A stretch of DNA of 64,000 bases from NCBI GenBank assembly GCA_945860595.1, contig CAMAQV010000002.1, positions 61,346 to 125,345 on the forward strand, in the 5' to 3' direction. The position numbers and the translations under genes are program-made. The notes under the pieces were generated by a model, which saw only the letters and a program-made list of their open reading frames with translations, did no database searches and was not told the origin of the DNA. This document shows positions 34,944 to 47,047 of this stretch, piece after piece. The first letter of the stretch is position 1; every line of letters starts with the position of its first letter. This DNA comes from Comamonas sp. lk (lineage in GTDB: Bacteria > Pseudomonadota > Gammaproteobacteria > Burkholderiales > Burkholderiaceae_C).

Positions 34944-36236
34944 CTACATCACCCCGTCAAACAGCATCACGCTGACGGTATCCCCGACCTGGATATTGCC
35001 CTGGTCGTGGGCCAGTACCAGCAGGCCATTGGCCTGCACCATGGAGCGCAGAACCCCTGAGCCCTGCTGCCCCGTGGTCCGCACCGTCAGCGCCCCGGCG
35101 CTGTCGCTGCTGACGATGGCGCGCTGGTATTCGGTACGTCCGGGTTTTTTGCGGATGGCCTCGCTGCTGCGGGCTTGCAGCAACGGTGGCTCGTTGGCAT
35201 CGGCTCCCATCATCTGCCACAGCGCCGGACGGACAAAGGCCAAAAAGGTCACCATGACCGCCACCGGGTTGCCGGGCAGGCCGAACAGCGGCTTGTGCCC
35301 GATGCGCCCGACCGCCATCGGACGGCCCGGGCGCATGGCGATGCGCCAGAACACCACGCCACCGCCGCTGCCGTCGGGCGCGCTGCACGCTAGTTTGCGC
35401 ATCATGGCCTTGGTGTGATCGGCCTCGCCCACGCTGACTCCGCCGCTGGTGATGGTGGCATCGGCCTCGCGCGCAGCGCGGCTGAATGCGGCTTCAAGTG
35501 CTGCGGGTTGGTCGGGCACGACGCCCAGATCCAGCACATCAATACCCATGCGCTGCAACATCCCGAATACCGTGTAGCGGTTGCTGTCAAAGACCGCCCC
35601 TTCGCGCGGAGCCTCACCCAGGCTCAGAATTTCATCGCCAGTGCTGAAATACGCAACCCGCAGGCGCGCAAAAACCCGGACCTCTGCCAGCCCCAGGCTG
35701 GCAATCAGGCCCAGCGCTGCAGGCGTGATGCGGGCGCCGCGGGTGAGCGCTGCACTGCCCCGGCGCAGATCCTCGCCTGCGAACCGCCGGTTGTCGCCGC
35801 AGCCCACCACCCCCGGCGCAAGAGTGACCGCACCGTCTCCCGCAGTCACCAGCTCCTGGGGAACCACGGTATCCAGTCCGGCGGGCATCACCGCGCCGGT
35901 CATGATCTTGACGCACTGCCCCGCGCCAACCGTCCCGCCATACGCCGCGCCGGCGCGCGCCGTTCCCACCACCCGCAGCGACAGGGGTGCGTTCGCGCGC
36001 AATTGGCGGCCATCAAAGGCATAGCCGTCCATCGCCGAGTTGTCGTGATCGGGGACGTTGATGGGGCAGATCACATCGTCGGCCAGCACCCGGCCCAGCG
36101 CCTGCAACAGAGGGATGGTTTCGGTACGGGTCGGCGTGGGCACCAGCTGGGTCAAAAACGCGTTCACTGTGTGGGCGGGCAGGGCCTGCGGGTCGTAGCC
36201 CTCTAACGCGGCGGCAATGTATTCCAGGCTTTTCAT
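34944..36236 (-). CDS. moeA: Molybdopterin molybdenumtransferase MoeA
   Basis: MoeA inserts molybdate into adenylylated molybdopterin. Signature blocks are VPDHDNSAMDGYAF, the MoCF-domain SGGVSVGEADHTK and GLPGNPVAVMVTFL. At 430 residues it is full length. Its ATG overlaps the mobA stop by four bases, so it is the last gene of the moaA-mobA-moeA operon. It converges on rnhA with seven bases between the stops. Confidence 0.95.
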   Translation of the reverse strand: MKSLEYIAAALEGYDPQALPAHTVNAFLTQLVPTPTRTETIPLLQALGRVLADDVICPINVPDHDNSAMDGYAFDGRQLRANAPLSLRVVGTARAGAAYGGTVGAGQCVKIMTGAVMPAGLDTVVPQELVTAGDGAVTLAPGVVGCGDNRRFAGEDLRRGSAALTRGARITPAALGLIASLGLAEVRVFARLRVAYFSTGDEILSLGEAPREGAVFDSNRYTVFGMLQRMGIDVLDLGVVPDQPAALEAAFSRAAREADATITSGGVSVGEADHTKAMMRKLACSAPDGSGGGVVFWRIAMRPGRPMAVGRIGHKPLFGLPGNPVAVMVTFLAFVRPALWQMMGADANEPPLLQARSSEAIRKKPGRTEYQRAIVSSDSAGALTVRTTGQQGSGVLRSMVQANGLLVLAHDQGNIQVGDTVSVMLFDGVM

Positions 36237-36916
36237 GAGTGGCTGGTAGCCGGGTCTTCCAGCATGTGCAAGTCGGCCAGGGTATTGGCGTTGAAAAATG
36301 CGCGCGGGTCATCGTGCGCAAGATTGAATGCCACCTCCACCTGCCGCTGCACCTGCGTCCACGCGTCAATTTTGCGTCCACCTTCGTGCAGGAACTGCGT
36401 CAAACTGGCATAGAGACTGGTTTTCAGTAGGCAAAACACGGGTTGCCTGCGCACGCTGCGGTCCTGCGGTCCGTCCGGGGCGCAGGCCATGGCGACGTTG
36501 GCCTGGTTCGCTGCAAGCGCCTGCGCCAGTCGCGCCAGCAGATCCAGCGGAAACTGGGGTGAGTCGCAGGGCACGGTCAGCAGGTAGTCATGCGTGGCGG
36601 CGCAATGTTCCAAGGCGGTATGGAAACCGGCCAGCGGTCCGGCAAAACCACCCACAGTGTCAGTCCACACCGGGAAGCCCCAGTTGGCGTAGACCGACTG
36701 GCTGCGGTTGGCGTTGATGGCCAGGGTGCGGGGCACGCCCAGTGTCTGCTGTTGCAGGCGTTGCAATGCGTGGCGGGCCAAGGGTTGGCCACGCAAGACT
36801 TGCAGGCCTTTGTCCACCCCGCCCATGCGCCGGCCCTCGCCCCCGGCCAGCACCACAGCACATACCTGGTCGGCGCGGATGGCCGGGCCAGCGGCTATGG
36901 CGGACGTCGGGGACAT
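36233..36916 (-). CDS. mobA: Molybdenum cofactor guanylyltransferase MobA
   Basis: MobA attaches GMP to molybdopterin to form the guanine dinucleotide cofactor used by the DMSO reductase family (nitrate, DMSO/TMAO reductases, formate dehydrogenases). The GTP-binding motif AVVLAGGEGRRMGGVDKGLQ is at the N-terminus and LTVPCDSPQFPLDLL follows. At 227 residues it is slightly longer than the E. coli protein. It begins six bases after moaA. Confidence 0.93.
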   Translation of the reverse strand: MSPTSAIAAGPAIRADQVCAVVLAGGEGRRMGGVDKGLQVLRGQPLARHALQRLQQQTLGVPRTLAINANRSQSVYANWGFPVWTDTVGGFAGPLAGFHTALEHCAATHDYLLTVPCDSPQFPLDLLARLAQALAANQANVAMACAPDGPQDRSVRRQPVFCLLKTSLYASLTQFLHEGGRKIDAWTQVQRQVEVAFNLAHDDPRAFFNANTLADLHMLEDPATSHS

Positions 36917-36922
36917 GCCGGG

Positions 36923-38089
36923 TCAGCCTCCGATGTAGCTCATTTCCACCCTTTGCGCGCTGGTGCCCGCGCCTTGGTCGGGCGGCAAGGCCGCGCGCAG
37001 TGCGGAGTAGCGGTCCTCGCGGCCTCGCCAAATATGGGCAATTGCGCTGGCCAGGTCAGCGTCATCGGCACCGGCGCGCACCAGACTGCGCAGGTCATAG
37101 CCCTGGCTGGCAAACAGGCACAGGTAGAGCTGGCCTTCGGTCGACAGGCGCGCGCGGCTGCAGTCGCCGCAAAAAGCCTGCGTGACGCTGCTGATCACGC
37201 CGATTTCGCCTAAGCGTGGGTCGTGCTGCCCGTTCGCGCCCGCATAGCCCCAGCGCTGCGCGGTCTCACCCGCTTGCGCGGCCTGTAGCGCCACCAGCGG
37301 CATGGCAGCCTGGATACGCGCGACCACGGCGCTGGAGGGCAAGACATCGTCCATGCGCCAGCCGTTGGTGGCGCCCACATCCATGTATTCGATGAAGCGC
37401 AGCACCACGCCGCTTCCCTGAAAATGCCGTGCCATGGGCAGGATCTCGTGGTCATTGGTGCCGCGCTTGACCACCATGTTCACCTTGATGGGCCCCAAGC
37501 CTGCGGCCTGGGCGGCCGCAATGCCCTGCAATACGTCCGAGACCGGGAAATCGACGTCGTTCATGCGCTTGAACACTGCGTCGTCCAGGCCGTCCAGGCT
37601 GACGGTGACGCGCTGCAGGCCCGCAGCCCGCAGGCAGGCTGCCTTGCGCGCCAGCAGCGCACCATTGGTGGTCAGCGTCAGGTCCAGCGGTTTGCCCTGC
37701 GGGGTGCGCAAAGCAGCCAGTTGCGCAACCAGCACCTCCAGGTTTTTGCGCAGCAACGGTTCGCCACCGGTGAGCCGGATTTTTTCGACTCCGTGGGCAA
37801 CGAATTGGGTCGCGATACGGCTGATTTCCTCAAAACTGAGCAAGTCCGACTGCGGCAGGTAGACATAATCCTTATCGAAAACTTCCTTGGGCATGCAATA
37901 GCTGCAGCGGAAATTGCAGCGGTCGGTCACGCTGATGCGCAGGTCATGCAATGGGCGGTGTAGGCGATCCTGAAGGTGTCCGCTGGCCAGCATGCGGGTG
38001 GCTGGTTCCAGCGCGGCTGCGGGTGTGGGCATGCGGCGCGTGCGCTGGTCCACCAGGTGGACAATGCGGGGTGTGGAATTTTCGGCCAT
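36923..38089 (-). CDS. moaA: GTP 3',8-cyclase MoaA (molybdenum cofactor synthesis)
   Basis: MoaA is a radical-SAM enzyme that with MoaC converts GTP to cyclic pyranopterin monophosphate. The N-terminal iron-sulfur motif is [10 protein letters not shown], and a C-terminal cysteine cluster is visible in [34 protein letters not shown] is the SAM-binding region. The protein ends SYIGG, the conserved double-glycine tail. The ATG at 38089 gives 388 residues; the track's longer start is not supported. Confidence 0.95.
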   Translation of the reverse strand: MAENSTPRIVHLVDQRTRRMPTPAAALEPATRMLASGHLQDRLHRPLHDLRISVTDRCNFRCSYCMPKEVFDKDYVYLPQSDLLSFEEISRIATQFVAHGVEKIRLTGGEPLLRKNLEVLVAQLAALRTPQGKPLDLTLTTNGALLARKAACLRAAGLQRVTVSLDGLDDAVFKRMNDVDFPVSDVLQGIAAAQAAGLGPIKVNMVVKRGTNDHEILPMARHFQGSGVVLRFIEYMDVGATNGWRMDDVLPSSAVVARIQAAMPLVALQAAQAGETAQRWGYAGANGQHDPRLGEIGVISSVTQAFCGDCSRARLSTEGQLYLCLFASQGYDLRSLVRAGADDADLASAIAHIWRGREDRYSALRAALPPDQGAGTSAQRVEMSYIGG

Positions 38090-38153
38090 GGGGCTTATTG
38101 TGAACCGTGTTCGTCGTCTGCGGTGCGCACGACGAACCGCTGAATAGAAGAGG

Positions 38154-39653
38154 GTGGCCTTGTTGCGGGAATGGGTAATTGCATGGTTGGCACTGGCGTG
38201 TGGCCTCAGCGGGCTGGTGGCATGGCGTGCCGTGCGGCGTGAGCGCATGCAGGCGGCGCGCCTGAACGCAGCCATCCAAAGCCTTGAGAACAATGATTTC
38301 TCCCAGATTGCGGTGCTGGCACGCGCCAATGGGCCCTTGGCACCGAGTTACCGCACGCTGAGCGCCATTGGCCAGCGCTTGCAGTGGGGCAAGGAGGAGC
38401 TTGAGGAGCTGGTTTCCGATGTGACCCGTGAGCTGCGTCTTCGCAAAGAAGAGGCGGAAAAAGCCACCCGGGCGAAGTCGAGTTTTATTGCGGCCGCCAG
38501 CCATGATCTGCGCCAGCCCATGCATGCCATGGGCTTATTCATTGCCCGCTTGGGGCAGTTACCTCTGGGCAGCGGTGCCGACGCTTTGGTTGACAACCTG
38601 GAGTTGGCGGTGCAGTCCATGCAGGATTTGCTGGATGGCTTGCTGAATCTGTCCCAACTCGAGGCCGGCGCGGTCAAGGCCGATTTCCAGGCGCACCCGG
38701 TAGAGCACACCTTCCAGGCAGTGCGTGCCGCGTTGTCTGCGCAAGCCCGTGCCCAGGGTTTGCGCTTGCGTGTGCGTCCTACGAATTTGTGGGCCCTGAC
38801 CGACCCTGCCCTACTGCAGCGGGTGGTGATGAACCTGGGCCACAACGCCCTGCGCTACACCAACCAGGGTGCCGTGCTGATTGTTTGCCGCAAAGTGCAC
38901 GACGGGACCGGCGTACGCATTGATGTGCTGGACAGTGGACGCGGCATCGATCCGGCCCACCACGTGCAAATTTTCCAGGAGTTTTACCGGGTCGATGGCG
39001 AGAGCTCGGATGTGTCCAAGGGCATGGGACTGGGGCTGAATATCGTGGCGCGCACCGCTGACGTCCTGGGTGCTGCCTTGTCTTTGCGCTCGGCACTGGG
39101 CTGCGGGGCCCGCTTTTCGGTGACGCTGCCGATTGCACAGACGCGTCGTACGCAGCCGCAGCCGGGTCGGCCAACTGAGCCGGCCTCCGCGGCTGCGCCT
39201 CTGGCGGATTTGGCAGGCCTGCGCGTGCTGTTGTTGGAGCCCGACGACAGCCTGCGCGCCGCCACGCGGGATTTGCTGGTTTCCTGGGGCTGCACCGTGA
39301 TGGCGGAACCGGCCCTGGCACCGGCGCTTTTGCGCATGAAGGATGAAGATTTCGTCCCTGGCGTGGTGTTGTGTGACTTTTCCCTGGCTGGTCCGGTCGG
39401 TTTGGATGCGGCGAAACCGGGGACAGCGGTGGGGGCTGAGACCGGCGCGCTTGCCGCAGTCAGCCACCAGTGCGGCACCCGAGTTGCGGCCTGCTTGTTT
39501 GGCGGTCCTGGCGAAGCAGTGCTGCGCGCGCAATGGCAGGAGCAGGGGGTCGTCGTGCTGGACAAGCCGGTGCGCCCGGCCAAGTTGCGTGCCTGGTTGC
39601 GCCGCTTGCGCACGGGGGAAGCAGTGCGTCAGATACCCGGTCTGAATCCGTAG
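38154..39653 (+). CDS. Hybrid sensor histidine kinase with C-terminal receiver-like domain
   Basis: One N-terminal membrane helix ([18 protein letters not shown]) is followed by a coiled-coil linker, the H box [20 protein letters not shown] box [16 protein letters not shown]1 [10 protein letters not shown] and G2 [13 protein letters not shown]. The C-terminal receiver-like part has [14 protein letters not shown], a possible phospho-acceptor in [10 protein letters not shown] and the lysine in [12 protein letters not shown]. The switch Thr/Ser is not evident, so it may be degenerate. No periplasmic sensor loop is present. The start is GTG 38154 or TTG 38160. Its 3' end overlaps the convergent regulator by 25 bases. 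Confidence 0.87.
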   Translation: MALLREWVIAWLALACGLSGLVAWRAVRRERMQAARLNAAIQSLENNDFSQIAVLARANGPLAPSYRTLSAIGQRLQWGKEELEELVSDVTRELRLRKEEAEKATRAKSSFIAAASHDLRQPMHAMGLFIARLGQLPLGSGADALVDNLELAVQSMQDLLDGLLNLSQLEAGAVKADFQAHPVEHTFQAVRAALSAQARAQGLRLRVRPTNLWALTDPALLQRVVMNLGHNALRYTNQGAVLIVCRKVHDGTGVRIDVLDSGRGIDPAHHVQIFQEFYRVDGESSDVSKGMGLGLNIVARTADVLGAALSLRSALGCGARFSVTLPIAQTRRTQPQPGRPTEPASAAAPLADLAGLRVLLLEPDDSLRAATRDLLVSWGCTVMAEPALAPALLRMKDEDFVPGVVLCDFSLAGPVGLDAAKPGTAVGAETGALAAVSHQCGTRVAACLFGGPGEAVLRAQWQEQGVVVLDKPVRPAKLRAWLRRLRTGEAVRQIPGLNP

Positions 39654-40261
39654 TTGACTCCGGCCAATACAGCCTGGGTGCGGTTCTGCACATCAAAGTG
39701 GCGCAGGATGGATGACACGTGCGACTTCACCGTTTCTTCGCCAATATCGAGCTTGTGCGCAATGTCACGGTTGCTCATGCCATCAATCATGCAGCGGAAA
39801 ACCCGCTCTTGCGTGCGGGAGAGCGAGGCGCGTTTGGGCATGGTGCCGTCCACAATGAGCCCTTCGAGATCACGTAAATCCTTTGGCGTGTAGATGCCAC
39901 CATCCAGCACGACCTTGATGGCTTTGAGCAGTGCAGCGCTGGAGTTGGACTTGCTGATGAACCCGGCGGCCCCGGCAGTCAGCACCTGCCGCATCAATTG
40001 GGCATTGGCCATGCCCGAGATCATCAGAACCGGTACCTCGGGTGCGCGCCGCCCAAGCTGCTGCAGCATTTCGAGCCCCGTCATATCGGGCAGATGGTAG
40101 TCCAGCAAAATCAGATCCAAATCGCGGTGGGATATCAAAACCAAAAAGGCTTGCTGCGCGTTATCGGCCTGGATGACGTCGATGCCATCGCCCAACATAT
40201 GCAGAACGTGGCGCAAGCCTTCGCGCACCAGTTCGTGGTCATCGATCGCCAGAATTTTCAT
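39629..40261 (-). CDS. LuxR/FixJ-type two-component response regulator
   Basis: A 210-residue regulator with an N-terminal receiver (acidic pair in AIDDHELVREG, phospho-Asp in DLILLDYHLPDMTG, Lys in GFISKSNSSAALL) and a C-terminal LuxR helix-turn-helix (NRDIAHKLDIGEETVKSHVSSIL). The ATG at 40261 gives MKILAIDDHE; the track's extra residues come from the hppA terminator. It faces the hybrid kinase tail to tail and is the likely partner, although that is inferred from adjacency. Targets are unknown. Confidence 0.92.
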   Translation of the reverse strand: MKILAIDDHELVREGLRHVLHMLGDGIDVIQADNAQQAFLVLISHRDLDLILLDYHLPDMTGLEMLQQLGRRAPEVPVLMISGMANAQLMRQVLTAGAAGFISKSNSSAALLKAIKVVLDGGIYTPKDLRDLEGLIVDGTMPKRASLSRTQERVFRCMIDGMSNRDIAHKLDIGEETVKSHVSSILRHFDVQNRTQAVLAGVNYGFRPGI

Positions 40262-40301
40262 GCCTGCATGGTATCGGACAGCAAGGGTGCCGGGGCTGGT
40301 C

Positions 40302-40330
40302 AAAAAAAAGCCCGCCAGAGCGGGCTTTTT
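40302..40330 (-). terminator. Intrinsic terminator of hppA
   Basis: Read on the minus strand, AAAAAGCCCGC-TCTG-GCGGGCTTTTTTTT is a GC-rich hairpin with A and T flanks, 30 bases after the hppA stop. The flanks mean it could also work in the other direction. It isolates hppA from the response regulator gene downstream. Confidence 0.85.
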
Positions 40331-40359
40331 CAAGCTGGGAGCTGCTTATTTTCTGGCGA

Positions 40360-42438
40360 TCAGACCCCGTGGATGGACATCATGACGGGCACGATCAACA
40401 GGGCCACGATATTGATAATTTTGATCAAGGGGTTGATCGCCGGGCCGGCGGTGTCCTTGTAGGGGTCGCCTACCGTGTCGCCGGTGACAGCCGCTTTGTG
40501 CGTCTCAGAGCCTTTGCCGCCGTGGTGGCCGTCTTCGATGTATTTCTTGGCGTTGTCCCACGCGCCGCCGCCGGTGCACATGGAAATGGCCACAAACAAG
40601 CCGGTCACGATAGTGCCCATCAACAGGCCACCCAAGGCAGCTGGCCCGAGCACCAGGCCGACCACGATGGGCGCGACTACTGGCAGCAGGCTGGGGACCA
40701 TCATTTCCTTGATCGCTGCGGTGGTCAGCATGTCCACTGCGGTGTCGTACTCCGGCTTACCGGTGCCGTCCATGATGCCCTTGATGTCGCGGAACTGGCG
40801 CCGCACTTCCACCACCACGGCCCCGGCGGCGCGACCCACAGCTTCCATGGCCATGGCACCGAACAGGTAGGGAATCAGGCCGCCGATGAACAGGCCAATG
40901 ATGACTTTGGGATCGCTCAGGTCGAACTTGACGTGTGCGCCCAGGCCTTCAAGCTTGTGGGTGTAGTCGGCAAACAAGACCAGCGCGGCCAAGCCGGCCG
41001 AGCCGATGGCGTAGCCCTTGGTCACCGCTTTGGTGGTATTGCCCACGGCGTCCAGCGGGTCGGTAATGTCGCGCACGCTGGCCGGGAGTTCGGCCATCTC
41101 GGCAATACCGCCGGCGTTGTCGGTGATGGGGCCGTAGGCGTCCAGGGCGACCACGATACCAGCCATGCTGAGCATAGAGGTGGCGGCAATGGCGATGCCG
41201 TACAAACCGCCTAGGGTGAAGGCACTGTAAATCGCAGCGCAGACAAACAGCACGGGCCAGGCAGTGGAGCGCATGGATACGCCCAGACCGGCAATGATGT
41301 TGGTGCCGTGCCCAGTGGTGGAGGCCTGGGCGATGTGCTGCACCGGCGCGTACTGCGTGCCGGTGTAGTACTCGGTGATCCAGACCAGCGCGCCGGTCAG
41401 GATCAGGCCGATGGCACATGCGCCGAACAGGCCGCTGGCGCTTAGCGAGCCACCGTCAGCCAGGGCCACCGGCGCAGGAAACATCGATTGGGTCACAAAG
41501 TAGAAGGCAATCAACGACAAGCCCCCGGCTACCGCCAGGCCTTTGTACAGCGCAGGCATGACGTTCTTCATGTCGGGCGAAGCTTGGACAAAGAAGCAGC
41601 CGATGATGGATGCCACGATGGACACGCCACCCAATGCCAGCGGATACAGCACGGCGTTGGGTCCGGCGGCACCGGCCAGCAGCGCGCCCAGCACCATGGT
41701 CGCAATTAGCGTGACGGCGTAGGTCTCAAACAGGTCGGCGGCCATACCGGCGCAGTCGCCGACGTTGTCGCCGACGTTGTCCGCAATCACCGCCGGGTTG
41801 CGGGGGTCGTCCTCAGGGATGCCGGCTTCAACCTTGCCCACCAGGTCTGCGCCCACGTCAGCGCCCTTGGTGAAGATACCGCCGCCCAGACGGGCAAAAA
41901 TGGAGATCAGTGAGGAACCGAAGGCAAAACCCACCAGCGGGTTGAGCAAGCCGGCAAAAGCCTTGCCGTCCGCCGGAATGCCGCCGGAAGTGAGGTAGGC
42001 ATAAAACCCGGTGACGCCCAGCAGGCCCAAGCCCACCACCAGCATGCCGGTGATTGCGCCGCCGCGAAACGCCACATCGAGCGCCGGACCGATGCCGCGC
42101 GTGGCGGCTTGCGCGGTGCGCACATTGGCGCGCACGGATACGTTCATGCCGATAAAACCGCAGGCACCGGAAAGTACGGCACCCAGAATAAAGCCCACGG
42201 CGCTGAGCTGGTCAAGGAAGACAGCGATAAGAATGGCCAGAACCACGCCCACCATGGCGATGGTTTTGTATTGGCGGGCCAAGTAGGCCGAGGCGCCGGT
42301 TTGGATGGCTGCTGCGATTTCCTGCATCCGGGCATTGCCCGCGTCCTGCGAAAGAATCCAGCTGCGGACCCATACGCCGTAGATGACGGCAATCAAACCG
42401 CATCCTATGGCCAACATGACCGCGTTATTAGCTGACAT
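40360..42438 (-). CDS. hppA: Membrane proton-translocating pyrophosphatase
   Basis: HppA hydrolyses pyrophosphate and pumps protons; in phototrophic bacteria it can also make pyrophosphate in the light. About 15-16 membrane helices and the substrate motifs [20 protein letters not shown] and [19 protein letters not shown] are present. Lysine in [18 protein letters not shown], where potassium-dependent enzymes have alanine, indicates the K+-independent type. ATG 42438 gives 692 residues; the track start adds non-homologous residues. It is divergent from the soluble pyrophosphatase gene ppa. Confidence 0.95.
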   Translation of the reverse strand: MSANNAVMLAIGCGLIAVIYGVWVRSWILSQDAGNARMQEIAAAIQTGASAYLARQYKTIAMVGVVLAILIAVFLDQLSAVGFILGAVLSGACGFIGMNVSVRANVRTAQAATRGIGPALDVAFRGGAITGMLVVGLGLLGVTGFYAYLTSGGIPADGKAFAGLLNPLVGFAFGSSLISIFARLGGGIFTKGADVGADLVGKVEAGIPEDDPRNPAVIADNVGDNVGDCAGMAADLFETYAVTLIATMVLGALLAGAAGPNAVLYPLALGGVSIVASIIGCFFVQASPDMKNVMPALYKGLAVAGGLSLIAFYFVTQSMFPAPVALADGGSLSASGLFGACAIGLILTGALVWITEYYTGTQYAPVQHIAQASTTGHGTNIIAGLGVSMRSTAWPVLFVCAAIYSAFTLGGLYGIAIAATSMLSMAGIVVALDAYGPITDNAGGIAEMAELPASVRDITDPLDAVGNTTKAVTKGYAIGSAGLAALVLFADYTHKLEGLGAHVKFDLSDPKVIIGLFIGGLIPYLFGAMAMEAVGRAAGAVVVEVRRQFRDIKGIMDGTGKPEYDTAVDMLTTAAIKEMMVPSLLPVVAPIVVGLVLGPAALGGLLMGTIVTGLFVAISMCTGGGAWDNAKKYIEDGHHGGKGSETHKAAVTGDTVGDPYKDTAGPAINPLIKIINIVALLIVPVMMSIHGV

Positions 42439-42679
42439 AAACACACTCCTGCAAATGTTGCGCGATGGTGGGGGCAACGCTTGCGAGACCCCCGCTTGCG
42501 TTGCTTCCTCGCGCGCACATGCAATGGTATGCAGGTAATGCCGATTGGCCAACCGCCGGACTGTAGCGCCATTCCACGACGCGAACCGCCGTGTGCAAGT
42601 GCGGAGTCAGTAAACTAGGGGTTAATCCTAGGTTGTTCTTGCAACCCGGGTTCTTGTCCCGACTACTTCCCCACTATTT

Positions 42680-43216
42680 ATGGCACTCGACAAAGTCTCT
42701 CCCGGAAAACACGCGCCCCAGGCATTCAACGTGATCATCGAAATCCCAATGAACGCCGACCCGGTGAAATACGAAGTCGACAAGGAAACCGGCGCGATTT
42801 TTGTGGACCGCTTCATGAGCACGTCCATGCACTACCCGACGAACTATGGTTACGTGCCCAAAACCATTTCCGGCGATGGTGACCCGGTCGATGTGCTGGT
42901 GATCACCCCGGTTCCGCTGATTCCGGGTGTGGTGGTGACCTGCCGCGCCATCGGTATTTTGAAGATGGAAGACGAAGCGGGGCAGGACGGCAAGATTCTG
43001 GCGGTGCCGACCGACAAGATTTTGTCCATCTACACGCAGTGGCAAAAACCCGAAGACCTGAACCCGATGCGGCTCAAGACCATTGCCCATTTCTTTGAGC
43101 ACTACAAAGACTTGGAGCCGAACAAGTGGGTCAAAATTTTGGGTTGGGAAGGCCCGGAGTCCGCGCACCAGGAAATCCTCGAAGGGATTGCCAACTACCA
43201 GAAATCCCAGGGCTGA
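42680..43216 (+). CDS. ppa: Soluble inorganic pyrophosphatase (family I)
   Basis: Ppa hydrolyses cytoplasmic pyrophosphate, pulling biosynthetic reactions forward. The family I metal-binding signature is [28 protein letters not shown] and [11 protein letters not shown] are other conserved blocks. At 178 residues it has the normal bacterial length. It is transcribed away from hppA across a 241-base region. Its stop directly abuts that of the convergent DUF482 gene. Confidence 0.96.
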   Translation: MALDKVSPGKHAPQAFNVIIEIPMNADPVKYEVDKETGAIFVDRFMSTSMHYPTNYGYVPKTISGDGDPVDVLVITPVPLIPGVVVTCRAIGILKMEDEAGQDGKILAVPTDKILSIYTQWQKPEDLNPMRLKTIAHFFEHYKDLEPNKWVKILGWEGPESAHQEILEGIANYQKSQG

Positions 43217-44419
43217 TCACAGGATACCGGGCGCGCGCTGGCCCGGTGCTCGTAAGGGGCTGCGCGCCTCTAGTTGTTCCAGATAGTTTTCCACCCCGGC
43301 TCCCTCGCGCTCCAAAAAGCGCGCCACCGCGTCAGCAAAGGCTGGGTGCGACAGCCAGTGCGCGCTGCTGGTTTTGATCGGTAGCAGCGCCCGCGCCATT
43401 TTGTGCTCGCCTTGGGCGCCCCCTTCAAAGCGCTGGTAAGCATTGGCGATGCACCACTCCAGCGGCTGGTAGTAGCAGGCCTCAAAGTGCAGGCAGTCGA
43501 CCCGCTCCAGCGCGCCCCAATAACGCCCGTAGGCCACCCGTTGCAGATCGTTGGCGTCATTGAGCCCAATCAAACTGCAGGCAATCGGCTGCCCGCCGCG
43601 CAAACCCAGAAACAGCAGCCAGTTATCGGGCATGGTGTCTTGCATACGCTGGAAAAAGTCGCGGCTCAGGTAGGGTGCGTTGCCGTGTTCCAAGTAGGTG
43701 CGTTCATAGCAGCGATAGAAAAAATCCCAGTCACTGCCGCTCATCTGGCTGCCCTGTTTGTGGATGAATTCCACGCCCGCATCGCGGACTTTGCGCCGCT
43801 CCTGGCGGATTTTTTTGCGCTTGTCCTGCGCCATGCTTGCTAAAAACTGGTCGAAGCTCTCATAGGCGGGTGTCGCATTGGTCCAGTGGAACTGCACTGT
43901 ATGGCGCAGCATCAGGCCAGCCTGGGCGCAACTGATAGTGTCCTCGTCGGTGCCAAAGAGCAGATGCAGGGATGACAGCTCCTTGGTTTCGCACCAGGCT
44001 ACCACGGCGTCGACGAGCGCTGCCCGCGCGTGCGCATCCCGCGCCAGCAGGCGGGGCCCCGGCACGGGGGTGAAAGGTACTGCCACCGTGGCTTTGGGGT
44101 AGTACGCCAGGCCATGTTGCTGGTATGCATTGGCCCAGGCCCAGTCGAACACATATTCGCCGTACGAATGGCTTTTCACATAGAGCGCGCAGGCGGCAGC
44201 CAGCGTTTCGCCGTCCCAGAGCGTGATGAAAGACGGACTCCAGCCGGTGCGCGCGCAGGCGCTGTGGCTTTGGTGCAGTGCGTTCAGGTAGGCGTGGCGC
44301 ATGAACGGGCTGCTGTGCGGCTGGCTGCGCAGCAGCCCGTCCCATAGGGCAGCGTCGATAGCGGAGGGGTTTTCGAAAACCCGAATGACATAATCCAAAC
44401 GACCATCTACCGTGCGCAT
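43217..44419 (-). CDS. GNAT/FemAB-like protein of the DUF482 (peptidogalycan biosynthesis) family
   Basis: A protein of about 400 residues in the DUF482 family, which has an acetyltransferase-like fold related to FemAB. QDKRKKIRQERRKVRDAGVEF, FFYRCYERTYLEHGNAPYLS and HFEACYYQPLEWCIAN are characteristic. The function has not been established; a cell-envelope or amino-acyl transfer role is suggested by the fold. ATG 44419 is likelier than the track's 44434. The start lies only 18 bases from the divergent nadE start. Confidence 0.82.
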   Translation of the reverse strand: MRTVDGRLDYVIRVFENPSAIDAALWDGLLRSQPHSSPFMRHAYLNALHQSHSACARTGWSPSFITLWDGETLAAACALYVKSHSYGEYVFDWAWANAYQQHGLAYYPKATVAVPFTPVPGPRLLARDAHARAALVDAVVAWCETKELSSLHLLFGTDEDTISCAQAGLMLRHTVQFHWTNATPAYESFDQFLASMAQDKRKKIRQERRKVRDAGVEFIHKQGSQMSGSDWDFFYRCYERTYLEHGNAPYLSRDFFQRMQDTMPDNWLLFLGLRGGQPIACSLIGLNDANDLQRVAYGRYWGALERVDCLHFEACYYQPLEWCIANAYQRFEGGAQGEHKMARALLPIKTSSAHWLSHPAFADAVARFLEREGAGVENYLEQLEARSPLRAPGQRAPGIL

Positions 44420-44437
44420 GTTGACCTCTTCCACCCC

Positions 44438-46494
<2,057 letters not shown>

Positions 46495-46501
46495 TCCGGC
46501 C

Positions 46502-47047
46502 CTAGCCGGCGGGCCGGTAATCCACCAGCCGTGTGCCGGCCAGTTCATCGTGCCAGAACTGTTTTTGCGGGTGCCAGTAGCTAAGAGCCGCCCACACTGT
46601 CACCCAGGCAAGGAATACAGCACCAGCACCTGCCGTTCCCATGGAGCCTAGGTAGGCAAAAAGCAAAGGTGGGACGCACCAGACCCACGCCAGCAAGTAG
46701 CGCCGCAAGGCGCGTTGCTGTGTGATGGCTTGGCCGTGTCGATCGACCACCCGGATGCGCCAGGTTTTCATGGCCAGTGTCTGCCCATGGGACCAGAACC
46801 AGACGAAGTACAACGCGAGCACGCAAAACAAAAAAGCCTGCAAGGCCAGCCGGTTGTTCATTGCATGGCGGGTCTGCGTCAGCGTGCCAAACAGGTAGCC
46901 GGAAATAAACACGACGCCGAATAACAGCATGCCTTCGTACAGCCAGCTTCCCATTCGTGAGAAGAGTTTTGGTGCCAACAGATCGGCTGGCGCAGCCTCG
47001 CTTGCAGGGGGCACCGGCGGCTGCCTAGCTGATTCAGGCTCCGCCAT
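46502..47047 (-). CDS. RDD-family membrane protein
   Basis: An RDD domain protein of 181 residues with about three to four membrane helices (GMLLFGVVFISGYLFGTL, ALQAFLFCVLALYFVWFW) and the motif MKTWRIRVVDRHGQAITQ. The ending QKQFWHDELAGTRLVDYRP is typical of RDD proteins. Function is unknown; some are transporters. It is the last gene of the sigma factor operon, overlapping the DUF3106 stop by 14 bases, and converges on glnB. Confidence 0.85.
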   Translation of the reverse strand: MAEPESARQPPVPPASEAAPADLLAPKLFSRMGSWLYEGMLLFGVVFISGYLFGTLTQTRHAMNNRLALQAFLFCVLALYFVWFWSHGQTLAMKTWRIRVVDRHGQAITQQRALRRYLLAWVWCVPPLLFAYLGSMGTAGAGAVFLAWVTVWAALSYWHPQKQFWHDELAGTRLVDYRPAG

